A stretch of DNA of 64,000 nucleotides, from assembly GCA_013112555.1 (NCBI GenBank), contig JABFGK010000001.1, positions 2,640,581 to 2,704,580 of the forward strand, written 5' to 3'. A program made the position numbers and the translations under genes. Source of the DNA: Planctomycetota bacterium (GTDB lineage Bacteria > Planctomycetota > Phycisphaerae > Phycisphaerales > UBA5793). The notes below the pieces were generated by a model. The model did no database searches. It saw only the letters and a program-made list of their open reading frames with translations, and had not been told where the DNA came from. Positions 34,546 to 44,170 of the stretch are shown here, one piece after another (position 1 is the first letter of the stretch; each line of letters starts with the position of its first letter).

Positions 34546-36335
34546 GACTTCCACTACCCAAGACACTGCTGTGGCGGATCGGGGTGCTTCTCGTCGGTGC
34601 CCAGTTGTTGATCACGATCGTGCTGGGCTGGCTGGCGCTGTCGGGATTTCGCACGTTTCACTATGGGCAAGTGACCCAGGAACTGCAACGGATCGAGCCG
34701 GTGCTCAGTGCGCGCTATGCCGCACTCAGTGATGTCTCGCATGACATGCTCGACGAGATGGTGAAGCGCGACGGCCGGGCGACCGGGGTGCGCATCACGC
34801 TGATTCAACCGGACGGGCTCGTGATCGCCGACTCACAGGTGAATCCGAAGACCATGGCAAGTCATCGGTTCGGGCGGCAGGAGATCCAGCAGGCCTTGAC
34901 CGTCGGCTCCGGCTCGTCACGACGCTTCAGCGTCACGCTGGGCGAGGACATGATCTACTACGCTCGCGCCACACCGTGGGGTGAATCGGGCGAGATGATT
35001 GTGCGGGCGGCATTGCCGGTCACGAGTGTGAATGAGGAACTGACATCCCTCACGCGGCTTGTGTTGTCGGCTGGGATTGCCTCGATGCTACTGACGGTGG
35101 TGGTCGTCTATCTGGTCTCGAGGCGCTTCAGCGGCCAGGTGGCAGCGCTGGCCACGGGTGCGGCCCAGTTTGCCGAAGGCGACCTGTCGTATCACATTGC
35201 GCCGCCGGCGGCCCGTGAGCTGTCATTGCTGGCACTCTCATTGAATCGAATGGGGCGGCAGCTCTCTGAGCGGATGTCCGAAGTCAGGTCCCAGCAGGAA
35301 GAACAGCGCACCATCCTCGAGTCAATGAGCAGCGGGGTCCTGGCACTGGACTCGACGCGCCGAATCCTCAACATCAACCGGACGGCCGAACTCATCTTCG
35401 GGGTCTCATCGGCCGAAGCGCGAGGCCACCTGCTGCAGGAGGTGATCCGTCAGCCCAGGATGAGCGAACTGGTGAATCAACTGCTGGCCGGCGAAGTACG
35501 TTCCGGCAAAGAGATCCTCTTTGATACAAGCGATGGCCGCACCATTGAAGCCCGTGGTGAGACGTTTTCATCGAAGGATCCGAGTCGGTCAGCCGGCGTC
35601 TTGCTGGTTCTGGATGATGTCACCGAACAGCGTCGATTCGAAGCACTGCGCAGCGATTTCGCGTCCAACGTCTCGCACGAGTTGAGGACGCCGATTACGA
35701 ATATCAAGGGGTATGTTGAAACGCTGCAGGAGGTCGGGTGGGACGATGCTCAACAGGCATCACGCTTTCTCAGCATCATCCGGACCAACAGCGATCGTCT
35801 CGCAGCGATTGTTGAGGATGTCATGTCGCTGACCAGACTCGAGCAGCCGGAACTGCGAGAATCCGTTGATCTCGAACAAATGTCTGCAGCAGCCCTGATG
35901 GCGTCGGCCTGTCAGCAGTTTTATTCGGCTGCCGACGACCGGGCTATCACCCTGCGTACCGACATCGCTCAGGACATTGAGTTTGCCGGCCATCTGCAGT
36001 TGTTACAGCAGGCCCTGGGCAATCTCTTATCCAACGCAATCCGCTACAGCCCGGAGGGATCGTCCGTCACACTCGCCGCCACCCAACCCGATTCGGATCA
36101 CATCACGTTTTCGGTGGCCGATCAGGGGCCCGGGATCTCAGCCCATCATCTGGCTCGGTTGTTCGAGCGGTTTTACCGGGTGGACAAGGCCCGCAGTCGC
36201 GAACTCGGGGGGACCGGATTGGGGCTGGCGATTGTGAAGCATATTGCCGGCGTCCACGGCGGGGAGGTCACCGTCGAGAGTACGGTTGGCACCGGCAGCG
36301 TGTTTCGACTGACCCTGCCGATTGCGGGAGCGTGA
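34542..36335 (+). CDS. phoR: phosphate-regulon sensor histidine kinase
   Basis: A 597-residue membrane kinase. Membrane helices at about 9-33 and 172-192 flank an extracytoplasmic sensor. A HAMP domain (about 192-245), a PAS domain (about 255-355, ILESMSSGVLALDSTRRILN), HisKA with His379 in FASNVSHELRTPITNIKGYV, and an HATPase domain follow (NLLSNAIRYSPEG, VADQGPGIS, GGTGLGLAIVKHIAG). The order is that of PhoR. It is translationally coupled to phoB. Signals are expected to come through the Pst transporter and PhoU rather than by binding phosphate. Confidence 0.93.
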   Translation: MRLPLPKTLLWRIGVLLVGAQLLITIVLGWLALSGFRTFHYGQVTQELQRIEPVLSARYAALSDVSHDMLDEMVKRDGRATGVRITLIQPDGLVIADSQVNPKTMASHRFGRQEIQQALTVGSGSSRRFSVTLGEDMIYYARATPWGESGEMIVRAALPVTSVNEELTSLTRLVLSAGIASMLLTVVVVYLVSRRFSGQVAALATGAAQFAEGDLSYHIAPPAARELSLLALSLNRMGRQLSERMSEVRSQQEEQRTILESMSSGVLALDSTRRILNINRTAELIFGVSSAEARGHLLQEVIRQPRMSELVNQLLAGEVRSGKEILFDTSDGRTIEARGETFSSKDPSRSAGVLLVLDDVTEQRRFEALRSDFASNVSHELRTPITNIKGYVETLQEVGWDDAQQASRFLSIIRTNSDRLAAIVEDVMSLTRLEQPELRESVDLEQMSAAALMASACQQFYSAADDRAITLRTDIAQDIEFAGHLQLLQQALGNLLSNAIRYSPEGSSVTLAATQPDSDHITFSVADQGPGISAHHLARLFERFYRVDKARSRELGGTGLGLAIVKHIAGVHGGEVTVESTVGTGSVFRLTLPIAGA

Positions 36336-36385
36336 GTCATCTCCGATGCGTGTCGGACCGAGCTCGTACACCCGTGAGACGGATC

Positions 36386-36441
36386 CTCACACTTCTCTGT
36401 CACGCTCTTTACAGTTCCTTAACACTCCTCGTGCATGATAC
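36386..36441 (+). promoter_or_regulatory. Pho boxes and -10 element upstream of pstS
   Basis: Four seven-base units at exact 11-bp steps: CTCACAC (36386), CTGTCAC (36397), TTTACAG (36408) and TTAACAC (36419). They resemble the CTGTCAT-type half sites bound by PhoB. A -10-like TGATAC starts ten bases after the last unit (36436-36441), the arrangement of a PhoB-activated promoter in which the box replaces the -35. pstS begins at 36502. Confidence 0.65.
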
Positions 36442-36501
36442 AGGCAACCAGCGATGTGCTGGGAGGCCTGACTCATTGGACGCGGGAAAGGAACCGTATC
36501 G

Positions 36502-37506
36502 ATGTCGATCAAACAACAGATGATGACTGCAGGTGCTGTGTGTGTGGCAGCAGTCTGTGCCTCGCACTCCTACGGGCAAGCCTATCTGTCCTCATTGAGA
36601 GGCCAGATTCGCATTGACGGCTCATCAACGGTCTACCCGATCACTGAAGCGGTGGCTGAGGAGTTCGCCGAGGTGGCCCCCAACGTGCGGATCACCGTTG
36701 GCATCTCGGGGACCGGGGGCGGGTTCAAGCGATTCACGGTCGGTGAGACGGACATCTCGGATGCGTCCCGCCCGATCAAGTTGAAGGAGTACCAGGCAAC
36801 TCAGAAGAACGGCGTGGACTTCATTGAGATTCCGGTTGCCTATGACGGCCTGTCGATCGTCGTGAACAAAGCGAATACATGGGCCGATCAACTCACGGTG
36901 GATGATCTGAAGAAGATCTTCCTGTCAGGCAGCACGGTCAGCACCTGGAAGGACATTCGGGCCGAGTGGCCTGACGTGCCGGTGAAGATCTACGCACCCG
37001 GCACCGACAGCGGGACCTTCGATTACTTCAAGGAAGTCGTGGCCGGCAAGACGGGCGCGATCCGCAGCGACATGTCCGTGTCCGAGGATGACAACGTGCT
37101 CGTCCGTGGCGTAAGCGGTGAGACGGGCGGTATCGGCTTCTTCGGTTGTGCCTACTTCTTCGAGAACAAGGACAAACTGCGGGCCGTCCCGATCGTGAAT
37201 CCGACAACGGATGAGCCGGTTAGTCCGACTGCCAAGACCATTGAGTCCGGTGCCTACGCCCCGTTCAGCCGGCCGTTGTTCATCTATGTGAATCGTGAGT
37301 CAGCCGATCGGCCTGCGGTCAAGGCGTTCGTGAAGTACTACCTCGAAGAGGGCCCGGAACTTGCCGAGGAAGTCGGGTATGTGAAACTGCCCAAGAGTGT
37401 CTACACGTTGGCAGCCAGGAAGTTTGCGAATCAGCATACCGGTACCCACTACCTCGACAAGGATGGCAACAAAGTCCACGGTTCAATCGTGGAAGTGTAC
37501 AAGTAA
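36502..37506 (+). CDS. pstS: periplasmic phosphate-binding protein
   Basis: PstS captures phosphate for the Pst ABC importer. A 334-residue protein with a signal peptide (about 1-27, ending SYGQA), then [20 protein letters not shown], the phosphate-binding [12 protein letters not shown], and [11 protein letters not shown]. The distal binding loop is [16 protein letters not shown]. It is the first gene of the transporter set and has Pho boxes upstream. Confidence 0.95.
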   Translation: MSIKQQMMTAGAVCVAAVCASHSYGQAYLSSLRGQIRIDGSSTVYPITEAVAEEFAEVAPNVRITVGISGTGGGFKRFTVGETDISDASRPIKLKEYQATQKNGVDFIEIPVAYDGLSIVVNKANTWADQLTVDDLKKIFLSGSTVSTWKDIRAEWPDVPVKIYAPGTDSGTFDYFKEVVAGKTGAIRSDMSVSEDDNVLVRGVSGETGGIGFFGCAYFFENKDKLRAVPIVNPTTDEPVSPTAKTIESGAYAPFSRPLFIYVNRESADRPAVKAFVKYYLEEGPELAEEVGYVKLPKSVYTLAARKFANQHTGTHYLDKDGNKVHGSIVEVYK

Positions 37507-37611
37507 TCAGGATGCTCGCGCATGTCGGTGCGCTCGAACGAGGCATGTGCGTCGGCCGGCTCCGAGCCTGTTCCTGCACAGTCAGACCGTGATACATGAG
37601 GGGTTAACTGA

Positions 37612-38538
37612 GTGACGACGATCGGATCAGCCATCCCGGGAACGGGTCGCCGGCATCGACCGGTGGAACGGATGATCGAACTGCTGCTGGTCGTGTGTGC
37701 CCTTGTGTCGGCTGTCACGACCGGGCTGATCATTGCCGTCCTGTCGGTCGAGACCGTCCACTTCTTTGCCGCCGATGAAGTCTCGGTTGTGGACTTTCTG
37801 ACGGGTCTCGAATGGAACCCCCTTCTCGGTGCCGAGAAGCATTTCGGCATCTGGCCGCTGGTCTGCGGGACACTGCTGGTCACCGTGGTGGCCATGGCTA
37901 TTGCTATTCCGTTCGGCCTGCTCACCGCACTGTACCTCAGTGAATATGCAGCCCCCAACGTGCGGGCGATCCTGAAGCCGGTTCTGGAAGTGCTTGCCGG
38001 CGTGCCGACGGTCGTCTACGGGTTCTTTGCACTCACCGTCATCACCCCCATCCTTCAGAAACTCTACTCCGGGTTCGAAGTGTACAACGTGACAAGCGCC
38101 GGGCTGGCCGTCGGCATCATGTGCCTGCCGATCGTGTGTTCGATTTCCGAGGACTCATTTCGAGCCGTCCCGAGCCGGTTGCGTGAGGGTGCCTATGGGA
38201 TCGGGGCGACGCGCTTTGACGTCTCGGTCAAGATTGTGATGCCGGCGGCGCTGTCCGGCATTGTGGCGGCGTCACTCCTGGCCATTGCACGAGCCGTCGG
38301 CGAGACCATGATCGTGGCATTGGCGGCAGGCAATCTGGCACGCCTCACACTGAATCCGACGGGTCAGGCACAGACGATGACGGCCTACGTCGTGCAGATC
38401 TTTCTTGGTGACGCCAGCAACTTCGGGCCGGAGTACTACTCGAGCTACGCGGTGGCGGCCTCACTGTTTGTCATGACGCTGATATTGACGCTGATCGGGC
38501 ATCGAGTCCGCGTGCGCTTCCGGGAGGAATACGAATGA
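37612..38538 (+). CDS. pstC: phosphate ABC transporter permease PstC
   Basis: A 308-residue permease with about six membrane helices and the EAA-type loop REGAYGIGATRFDVSVKIVM followed by ARAVGETMIVALAAGN. Conserved PstC features are PLVCGTLLVTVVAMAIAIP and EVLAGVPTVVYGFFAL. It starts with GTG at 37612 and overlaps pstA by four bases (ATGA). Confidence 0.94.
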   Translation: MTTIGSAIPGTGRRHRPVERMIELLLVVCALVSAVTTGLIIAVLSVETVHFFAADEVSVVDFLTGLEWNPLLGAEKHFGIWPLVCGTLLVTVVAMAIAIPFGLLTALYLSEYAAPNVRAILKPVLEVLAGVPTVVYGFFALTVITPILQKLYSGFEVYNVTSAGLAVGIMCLPIVCSISEDSFRAVPSRLREGAYGIGATRFDVSVKIVMPAALSGIVAASLLAIARAVGETMIVALAAGNLARLTLNPTGQAQTMTAYVVQIFLGDASNFGPEYYSSYAVAASLFVMTLILTLIGHRVRVRFREEYE

Positions 38539-39998
38539 ACATGCCTCCCGAATCAGGCAATAGTCGCGCCGCCGCGGACCGGAGTCCGGCTGTACGGAGG
38601 GCAAAGAATCGGCTGTTCCATTGGCTGTCGGTGGCCGTTGCCTGCTGCTCAGTCGGCGTGCTCCTGACCTTGCTGACCGTCATCGGGCTCCGGGGGTTCC
38701 GGCATCTGGACCTCGGCTTTCTGACGTCTGCCCCATCGCGCCACGCTGCAGAGGCCGGCATGGGCCCGGCCATCTGGGGCTCAGTGTGGATCTGCCTGAC
38801 CTGTACGCTCTGCGCGCTGCCCATTGGCGTGGGGACGGCTATTTTCCTGGAGGAATATCGCCCGGTCAGTGTCGTTGGGCGGAAGATCTTCGGATTGATA
38901 CAACTCAACATTACAAACCTGGCCGGCGTTCCTTCGATCGTCTATGGCATCCTGGGGCTCACCGTTTTTGTGCAGTGGTTCGGCGTGGCCGGCCATGCGA
39001 ACGAGCCGCTCTTCACGATCGGCCAGAAGTGGTATGACAGTTTCATCGATGAAACCGGGCAGGCGTTGTTGGTACGCGTATCGGGTCGTGATGCTCCTGA
39101 AGTCAGCGTCAGCGAGAGCCTGGAGTACCGAAGTGAGTCCGGCCGGCCTGCAACCGTCCAGGTGACACCGGAAGCCGAAATCGCGCCGGTGCGAACTGCC
39201 ATCGATACGTTTGCAGAGACTCTAACAGACGCGCTGTCCGACGTCATCGAGCCGGGTTCCAACCTGTCAGCAGAGGCGACGGCCGGCCTTGTGATTGATG
39301 CGCTGCGCACCGTTGCACTGCCAACGGATGATCGTCCGCATGCAGCCATGGTGGACCGGTGGGCATCGCTGGCAATGCAGGCGTCCGGGCAGACGGGGCG
39401 CGACTACCGCCGAGCCATGAGAGCAGTGAAGACGGCTGTGTATACGGAGATGAGCAAAGCAGCGTTGCCGAACGTACTCAGTGCCAAGGCAGCAGCCACC
39501 CGGACCGATCGGAAAGCCTTTTATTATGTTCAGATTCCATTCGGGCGCGGCGTCCTGGCCGGCGGCCTGACGTTGATGCTCGTCGTGCTGCCGGTGCTGA
39601 TCGTGTCGGCGCAGGAGGCACTGCGGGGCGTCCCATCCTCACTGCGTCAGGGGTCTCTCGCACTCGGCGCAACACGTTGGCAGACGATCTATCGCATGAC
39701 GCTGCCGGCTGCCATTCCGGGAATCATGACCGGTGCCATCTTGTCGATCAGTCGTGCCATTGGTGAGGCAGCCCCGATACTCATCATTGCCGGAATCGTG
39801 TTCATTCGCTTCACGCCGCATCACCTGATGGACGAGTTCACTGCCATGCCGCTGCAGATCTTCGACTGGGCCGGCCGACCGCAGGAGGACTTCCACGATG
39901 TCGCTGCGGCAGGCATTCTCGTTCTCCTGGGCGTTCTGCTTACCTTCAACGCGACCGCCGTCCTGCTCCGTCACAAATACCAAAGGGGGAACCAGTGA
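38535..39998 (+). CDS. pstA: phosphate ABC transporter permease PstA with a large central insertion
   Basis: A 487-residue permease; PstA is usually about 280-300. The conserved halves are present: [18 protein letters not shown] and [18 protein letters not shown] before residue 150, then [20 protein letters not shown], the EAA-loop [20 protein letters not shown] and [18 protein letters not shown] after 325. Between them is an insertion of about 170 hydrophilic residues ([20 protein letters not shown] to [10 protein letters not shown]), probably facing the periplasm. It is coupled to pstC and pstB by short overlaps. Confidence 0.9.
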   Translation: MNMPPESGNSRAAADRSPAVRRAKNRLFHWLSVAVACCSVGVLLTLLTVIGLRGFRHLDLGFLTSAPSRHAAEAGMGPAIWGSVWICLTCTLCALPIGVGTAIFLEEYRPVSVVGRKIFGLIQLNITNLAGVPSIVYGILGLTVFVQWFGVAGHANEPLFTIGQKWYDSFIDETGQALLVRVSGRDAPEVSVSESLEYRSESGRPATVQVTPEAEIAPVRTAIDTFAETLTDALSDVIEPGSNLSAEATAGLVIDALRTVALPTDDRPHAAMVDRWASLAMQASGQTGRDYRRAMRAVKTAVYTEMSKAALPNVLSAKAAATRTDRKAFYYVQIPFGRGVLAGGLTLMLVVLPVLIVSAQEALRGVPSSLRQGSLALGATRWQTIYRMTLPAAIPGIMTGAILSISRAIGEAAPILIIAGIVFIRFTPHHLMDEFTAMPLQIFDWAGRPQEDFHDVAAAGILVLLGVLLTFNATAVLLRHKYQRGNQ

Positions 39999-40936
39999 CT
40001 CGGATCATGAACGAAACACCGTCACCCCCTGAGGCCGCTCCCGCCGAGGGTTGGAGGGATCCTGTGCAGAACAACAAGCACACGCATCGCGTGGCTGCCG
40101 CGCCGAGCCTGCAGCAACCCGATCACCGAAGTTCGGAAGTCCGGCCCGCCTCCGGTGAATCATCTGATGAGTCGTCCGAGTTTCACTGCACACTGACTGC
40201 TGAGAACCTGAACGCGTGGTACGGCGACTTCCATGCATTGCATGACATCACGATCGAGATCCCGAATCGACGTGTGACGGCCCTCATCGGCCCGAGCGGG
40301 TGCGGCAAGAGTACGTTTCTCCGCTGGATCAACCGCATGAACGACCTCGTCCCGAAGGCACGGGCTGCCGGCCGACTCGAACTGCGCGGGACGGACCTGC
40401 TGGATCGCCTGTTGGATGTCGTGGACCTGCGGCGACGGGTCGGCATGGTCTTTCAGAAACCGAATCCGTTTCCGAAGTCCGTGTTTGACAATGTGGCCTT
40501 CGGCCCGCGTCTTCACAGCCGATACAGTCGCAATCAACTTGATGAAATCGTCGAGCGGAGTCTACGGCAGGCCGCATTGTGGGATGAAGTGAAGGACCGA
40601 CTCGGGAAGTCAGCACTGCAACTATCCGGCGGGCAACAGCAGCGGCTGTGCATTGCCCGGGCGATTGCCGTCGGGCCGGACGTGCTGCTGATGGACGAGC
40701 CGTGCTCTGCACTTGACCCGAAGTCGACCCGCCGCATCGAGGAACTGATTGCCGAACTGCGCAAGCAATACACGATCCTGATCGTGACACACAACATGCA
40801 GCAGGCAGCCCGTGTGTCGGACTTAACCGGCTTCTTCTGTGAAGGTCGATTGGTTGAGGTCGGACTGACAGGGCATATCTTCACAAACCCGACGCGGAAA
40901 GAGACGGAAGACTACATTTCCGGGCGATTCGGATAA
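39995..40936 (+). CDS. pstB: phosphate ABC transporter ATPase PstB
   Basis: A 313-residue ATPase with Walker [21 protein letters not shown], the Q-loop [20 protein letters not shown], the signature [18 protein letters not shown] and Walker [14 protein letters not shown]. About 65 hydrophilic residues precede the usual start ([11 protein letters not shown]), so either the gene has an N-terminal extension or the true start is downstream. The GTG at 39995 overlaps the pstA stop as GTGA, which favours the long form. Confidence 0.94.
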   Translation: MTRIMNETPSPPEAAPAEGWRDPVQNNKHTHRVAAAPSLQQPDHRSSEVRPASGESSDESSEFHCTLTAENLNAWYGDFHALHDITIEIPNRRVTALIGPSGCGKSTFLRWINRMNDLVPKARAAGRLELRGTDLLDRLLDVVDLRRRVGMVFQKPNPFPKSVFDNVAFGPRLHSRYSRNQLDEIVERSLRQAALWDEVKDRLGKSALQLSGGQQQRLCIARAIAVGPDVLLMDEPCSALDPKSTRRIEELIAELRKQYTILIVTHNMQQAARVSDLTGFFCEGRLVEVGLTGHIFTNPTRKETEDYISGRFG

Positions 40937-40982
40937 TGTATGCAGGTGCATTTTCAATGGGCACAGGATAGGGTGTATTACT

Positions 40983-41639
40983 ATGGCAATTGATCTCCAG
41001 GAAGCGTTACAGACCCTTCGATGCACGACCCTTGATATGTGCGGGCTCGTTGAGCAGCGCGTTGATAAGGTCGTTCGCGCGCTGGCACAGGAGGATGAAC
41101 ATCTGGCCCGTGAAGTGCGCGAAGGGGACCACGACGTTGACACGATGGATGTCGACATTGAGAAACAGTGTCTGGAGATCCTGGCACTGTCGCATCCGGT
41201 GGCCGGCGATCTGCGTTTCGTGCTGGCAGTCCTGCGTATTAACAATGGGCTGGAGCGAATCGGGGACGAGGCAAAGAGCCTTGCCAAGCGGGTGTTGCAC
41301 CTGCAATCGGTCGGGGCGCCCCCGGCACCGGAGGTGATCCTGTCGATGGCCCGCTCAACACGAGCCATGCTGTGCGAGGCCGTGGAATCGTTTGCCAAGG
41401 AGGATGCAGCCCAGGCCCGCCAGGTGCGAACCGATGACCAGCGTGTGGATGACTTGCAGAAGGAAGCGTTTTCGTGGGCGACCTCGCAGATCCCGCGACA
41501 CGTGGAACAGACCGGCAGCGCGATTGACTATCTTTCAATTGCCCGCCGTCTTGAGCGCATTGCCGACCTCAGCACGAACCTGGCAGAGGAAGTGATCTTC
41601 CTGGTCGAGGGGGAGGTTGTGCGGCACAACCAGGATTAG
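40983..41639 (+). CDS. phoU: phosphate transport accessory/regulatory protein PhoU
   Basis: A 218-residue all-helical protein of two PhoU repeats. The metal-binding motif EGDHDVDTMDVDIEKQCLEI appears in the first, with RRLERIADLSTNLAEEVIFL in the second and NNGLERIGDEAKSLAKRV between them. PhoU links Pst transport to PhoR signalling. It is last in the phosphate cluster, 46 bp after pstB. Confidence 0.93.
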   Translation: MAIDLQEALQTLRCTTLDMCGLVEQRVDKVVRALAQEDEHLAREVREGDHDVDTMDVDIEKQCLEILALSHPVAGDLRFVLAVLRINNGLERIGDEAKSLAKRVLHLQSVGAPPAPEVILSMARSTRAMLCEAVESFAKEDAAQARQVRTDDQRVDDLQKEAFSWATSQIPRHVEQTGSAIDYLSIARRLERIADLSTNLAEEVIFLVEGEVVRHNQD

Positions 41640-41766
41640 ATCGGTCACACACACCCCTGAGCGGCTCACAACCAGAGGTGGAAGGCCACTGAGTGATCGC
41701 ATTGTGCCTCGACGGGGTCGATGCTATGATTCGGCCATCGAATCTGTGAGAAAGGAGTCCATTCAT

Positions 41767-41940
41767 ATGGCCGATGAAGCAACGAACAAACTTCTGCTGG
41801 TAATCATTGCGATCCTGATCCCGCCGGTTGCCGTTCTCTTGAAAGAGGGCGTCGGTGCCCCGCTGATCATCAACATCATTCTGACGCTGCTGTTCTGGGT
41901 CCCGGGCCTGATCCACGCGCTGTATGTGGTACTGAAGTAG
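41767..41940 (+). CDS. YqaE/Pmp3 family small membrane protein
   Basis: A 57-residue protein with two membrane helices, LLLVIIAILIPPVAVLLKEG and INIILTLLFWVPGLIHALYV. The PP in the first helix and the WxPGxIHAxYV end are the Pmp3 family signature. AAAGGAG lies upstream of the ATG. Homologues are linked to membrane potential and salt stress. Confidence 0.9.
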   Translation: MADEATNKLLLVIIAILIPPVAVLLKEGVGAPLIINIILTLLFWVPGLIHALYVVLK

Positions 41941-42047
41941 AGACGATTCCGGGGAGGGGAGGCGCCTCGGGCCGGCTGTCAGCCAAGGCATGATGGAATT
42001 GAGAGAAGAGTTCTTATCTTTGCCCCATCGGGGCACGGGGTAGTAGC

Positions 42048-42125
42048 GGCCAGTGGTAAGTGAGACGATGCGCTTTGCATCGGTAAATGTAGCCCCTGGA
42101 GAGCGGACGCTCAGTTTCACCAAGC
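42048..42125. repeat. dispersed palindromic repeat copy
   Basis: GTAAGTGAGACGATGCGC followed by TTTGCATCGG and AGCCCCTGGA matches the third module at 2,218-2,292, including the inner GATGCGC...GCATC hairpin and the CCAAGCC after it. It lies left of the island boundary, in host DNA. Confidence 0.7.
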
Positions 42126-42238
42126 CACCTCCACCGCCCTCGACAAAGGGGGGCGCGCTGGCGTGTGAGTCTCAACTGAGAGATGCCTTCGCCCCCTGTG
42201 GGCCATGATGCGCCGAGACTTCGACACCGCCACCATCA

Positions 42239-42306
42239 CCCCCACCCCCGAAAAATGCACAACGCCCCGGGCAGAACTCGAATCTGCGACCTGCGGATTA
42301 GAAGTC
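42239..42306. repeat. attL: duplicated 3' fragment of tRNA-Arg
   Basis: It is identical to 51004-51071 except for T in place of A at 42256. It covers the tRNA from the anticodon loop to the 3' end and 24 bp beyond, then diverges sharply (AAAGGGGCGAG). Confidence 0.92.
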
Positions 42307-42771
42307 AAAGGGGCGAGATTCGTAACCGGCCATATAGCATGCACTTATGAACGGCACTGGCAGGCGGGGTAGCGCATAGGTAGCGCGCACCTGCGCCGGG
42401 ACTCCCGAAACCGGCTATTCAGCACTCCAGACGCGGGCCGCATTCCCCCCCCACTGGCAAGCACCTGGACGGCCACTCACACCGGATGCACTGGAAGTGA
42501 TCCGGCCGGTGATCGCCACGAGCAGCACACATCGACGGCAGGCCACCGACGGCCAGCACTCACCGACGCGCTGGGGGTAGGGGGTGCTGATTCCTGAGCG
42601 TCTGCCGACGGGGACCGCTTGCCTACCTGCGCGCGTTTTTGTGAGAAATGAAATCTACATCGGGCGTCAACTCGTGGCAGGTGCTGTGAGTACTTGGCAC
42701 CGAATAACCCTTGCAGGCAGGATACCGATACGATATGATGCACACGTGCTATCCACTCACAAGGGGTGATC
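42307..42771. other. left arm of the island
   Basis: No gene is supported in these 465 bp. Close to attL, at 42368-42389, are two GGTAGCGC units 11 bp apart that recur near the right end, suggesting integrase or excisionase binding sites. AT-richer DNA at about 42,715-42,760 probably contains the promoter of the first cargo gene. Confidence 0.55.
42368..42389. repeat. phased GGTAGCGC repeats, left end of island
   Basis: Two units, GGTAGCGCATA and GGTAGCGCGCA, in tandem. The same 22-bp string is present at 50879-50900. Helical phasing near both att sites suggests arm-type protein binding sites. Confidence 0.65.
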
Positions 42772-43206
42772 ATGCTCCGATTCAGGTGCAGACAATGCGG
42801 GGAGCAACTCGATGCGCCGGAGGAAATGGCCGGTGACATCATGGAGTGCCCGAAGTGCGGAGCGGCCAGACGGGCACCTGTACCTGAACAGGAGCCAGAG
42901 CCGAAGCGGAAGCCGGTATCGAAGCCAGCATATAAGCCTATCAGCCAACCTCACAACCTAACTGGCAAAGGGGCGCCGATCTGCCAAGTATGCCAGGGGG
43001 AGATGAAAAAGACCAACTACAGGCCGGGGGGCAATTCAAATTTGGTATTTGCAATAGCCCTAGTGCTATTGGGGGTGTTGCTAACGATGACTCTGGTTGG
43101 TGCAGTACTCGGAATACCACTGATTGTCATGGCAGTCTTTCTGGACAAGGTGCTGAAAGTGTGGAAGTGCACTCAATGTGGGGCTGTGATCGAACGTGCG
43201 GACTGA
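42772..43206 (+). CDS. island cargo: zinc-ribbon membrane protein
   Basis: A 144-residue protein. An N-terminal zinc ribbon (CRQCGEQLDA, CPKCGAA) and a Pro/Lys linker precede a second cysteine pair (CQVCQGEM), a long hydrophobic region ([20 protein letters not shown]), and a C-terminal CTQCG. The ATG at 42772 follows AAGGGG. It resembles the other zinc-ribbon membrane protein of the island (45,048) in design. Function unknown. Confidence 0.72.
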   Translation: MLRFRCRQCGEQLDAPEEMAGDIMECPKCGAARRAPVPEQEPEPKRKPVSKPAYKPISQPHNLTGKGAPICQVCQGEMKKTNYRPGGNSNLVFAIALVLLGVLLTMTLVGAVLGIPLIVMAVFLDKVLKVWKCTQCGAVIERAD

Positions 43207-43264
43207 CATTCAACATTCCGCACCAGATGGAATAACCAATGGCCGGTTAGCAAGGGTGAGAGAC

Positions 43265-44113
43265 ATGAGAGCAGGACTCGTAGCAGGCATCGGGGCTGTG
43301 TGCATCGGAGCAATCCAGACGGCACGAGCGGACAGCGTGGTAGCATTTGACAACTTCGGATGGAATGGTGAGTACAGCCAGTCCGGGGGCAACAGCATAC
43401 AGAGCGGCTCGATAGACTTCGATATAGGGCCTGGCTTTGTGCCCACGGCCAGCGGTGTAATCACCGGCTTAGATATGGCCATTCAACTCAACAACGGCGA
43501 TAACGTGCTCGACTTGTGGCTGTTCGAGGGCACCGATTGCCCTGAATCCCTGATATTCGAGACACGGCTGATTGACGAAATGCCAACGGACGGCACATAT
43601 GGGGAACTCACGCACTGGGCAGGACACGGGCCATACATCGAGGAAGGTAAGACGTATTGGCTTGCAGGATCAGTGACGGGCAACAGTGCTGCAATGTGGT
43701 ATTGGAGCATCGACGATACCGGGCCAATCACGCATCGCACGAACGGCCCACCGTGGCTTTGCAAGGAACAGGAACGGCATGCCCTGCGGGTGACAGTGGA
43801 GGATACGCGGCCATACATCCAGATTGACGGCGACTGTCCGGGCTACATGACGGTATCCGTATCCGGGGCCGATCCGGGCCAGATGCTGGCACTGATCTAC
43901 GGGTACGCCGAAGGGGAAGCCGGGCCTGTGCCGGGCTGCTACGGCCTGTATGTGGACATTGCACGGCCACTCATGGCTGGCGTAGGGGAAGCCGACGAAC
44001 AGGGGGATTACGTGCTCACAGGACGTGTTCCGGCTGCCGGGTGTGGCAACGTGATACTACAGGGTGTGAACCTTACAATCTGTGAGAAGTCAAAACTGGT
44101 ATGGCTTGAATGA
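43265..44113 (+). CDS. island cargo: secreted protein with the shared C-terminal domain
   Basis: A 282-residue exported protein: signal peptide (about 1-22, CIGAIQTARAD), then a beta-rich domain starting VVAFDNFGWNGEYSQSGGN. Its middle part (VLDLWLFEGTDCPESLIFET, YWLAGSVTGNSAAMWYWSID) recalls choice-of-anchor exported domains. The last 100 residues (IQIDGDCPGYMTVSVSGADP, VPGCYGLYVD, VILQGVNLTIC) match the domain of three chromosomal secreted proteins here. AAGGGTGAGAG precedes the ATG. A host-style exported protein on an island is unusual. Confidence 0.78.
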   Translation: MRAGLVAGIGAVCIGAIQTARADSVVAFDNFGWNGEYSQSGGNSIQSGSIDFDIGPGFVPTASGVITGLDMAIQLNNGDNVLDLWLFEGTDCPESLIFETRLIDEMPTDGTYGELTHWAGHGPYIEEGKTYWLAGSVTGNSAAMWYWSIDDTGPITHRTNGPPWLCKEQERHALRVTVEDTRPYIQIDGDCPGYMTVSVSGADPGQMLALIYGYAEGEAGPVPGCYGLYVDIARPLMAGVGEADEQGDYVLTGRVPAAGCGNVILQGVNLTICEKSKLVWLE

Positions 44114-44170
44114 CAACAGCGGGCAGCACTCGACGGGGTGCGCACGGCTGGCGGGGCGGAGGTACTGCAG

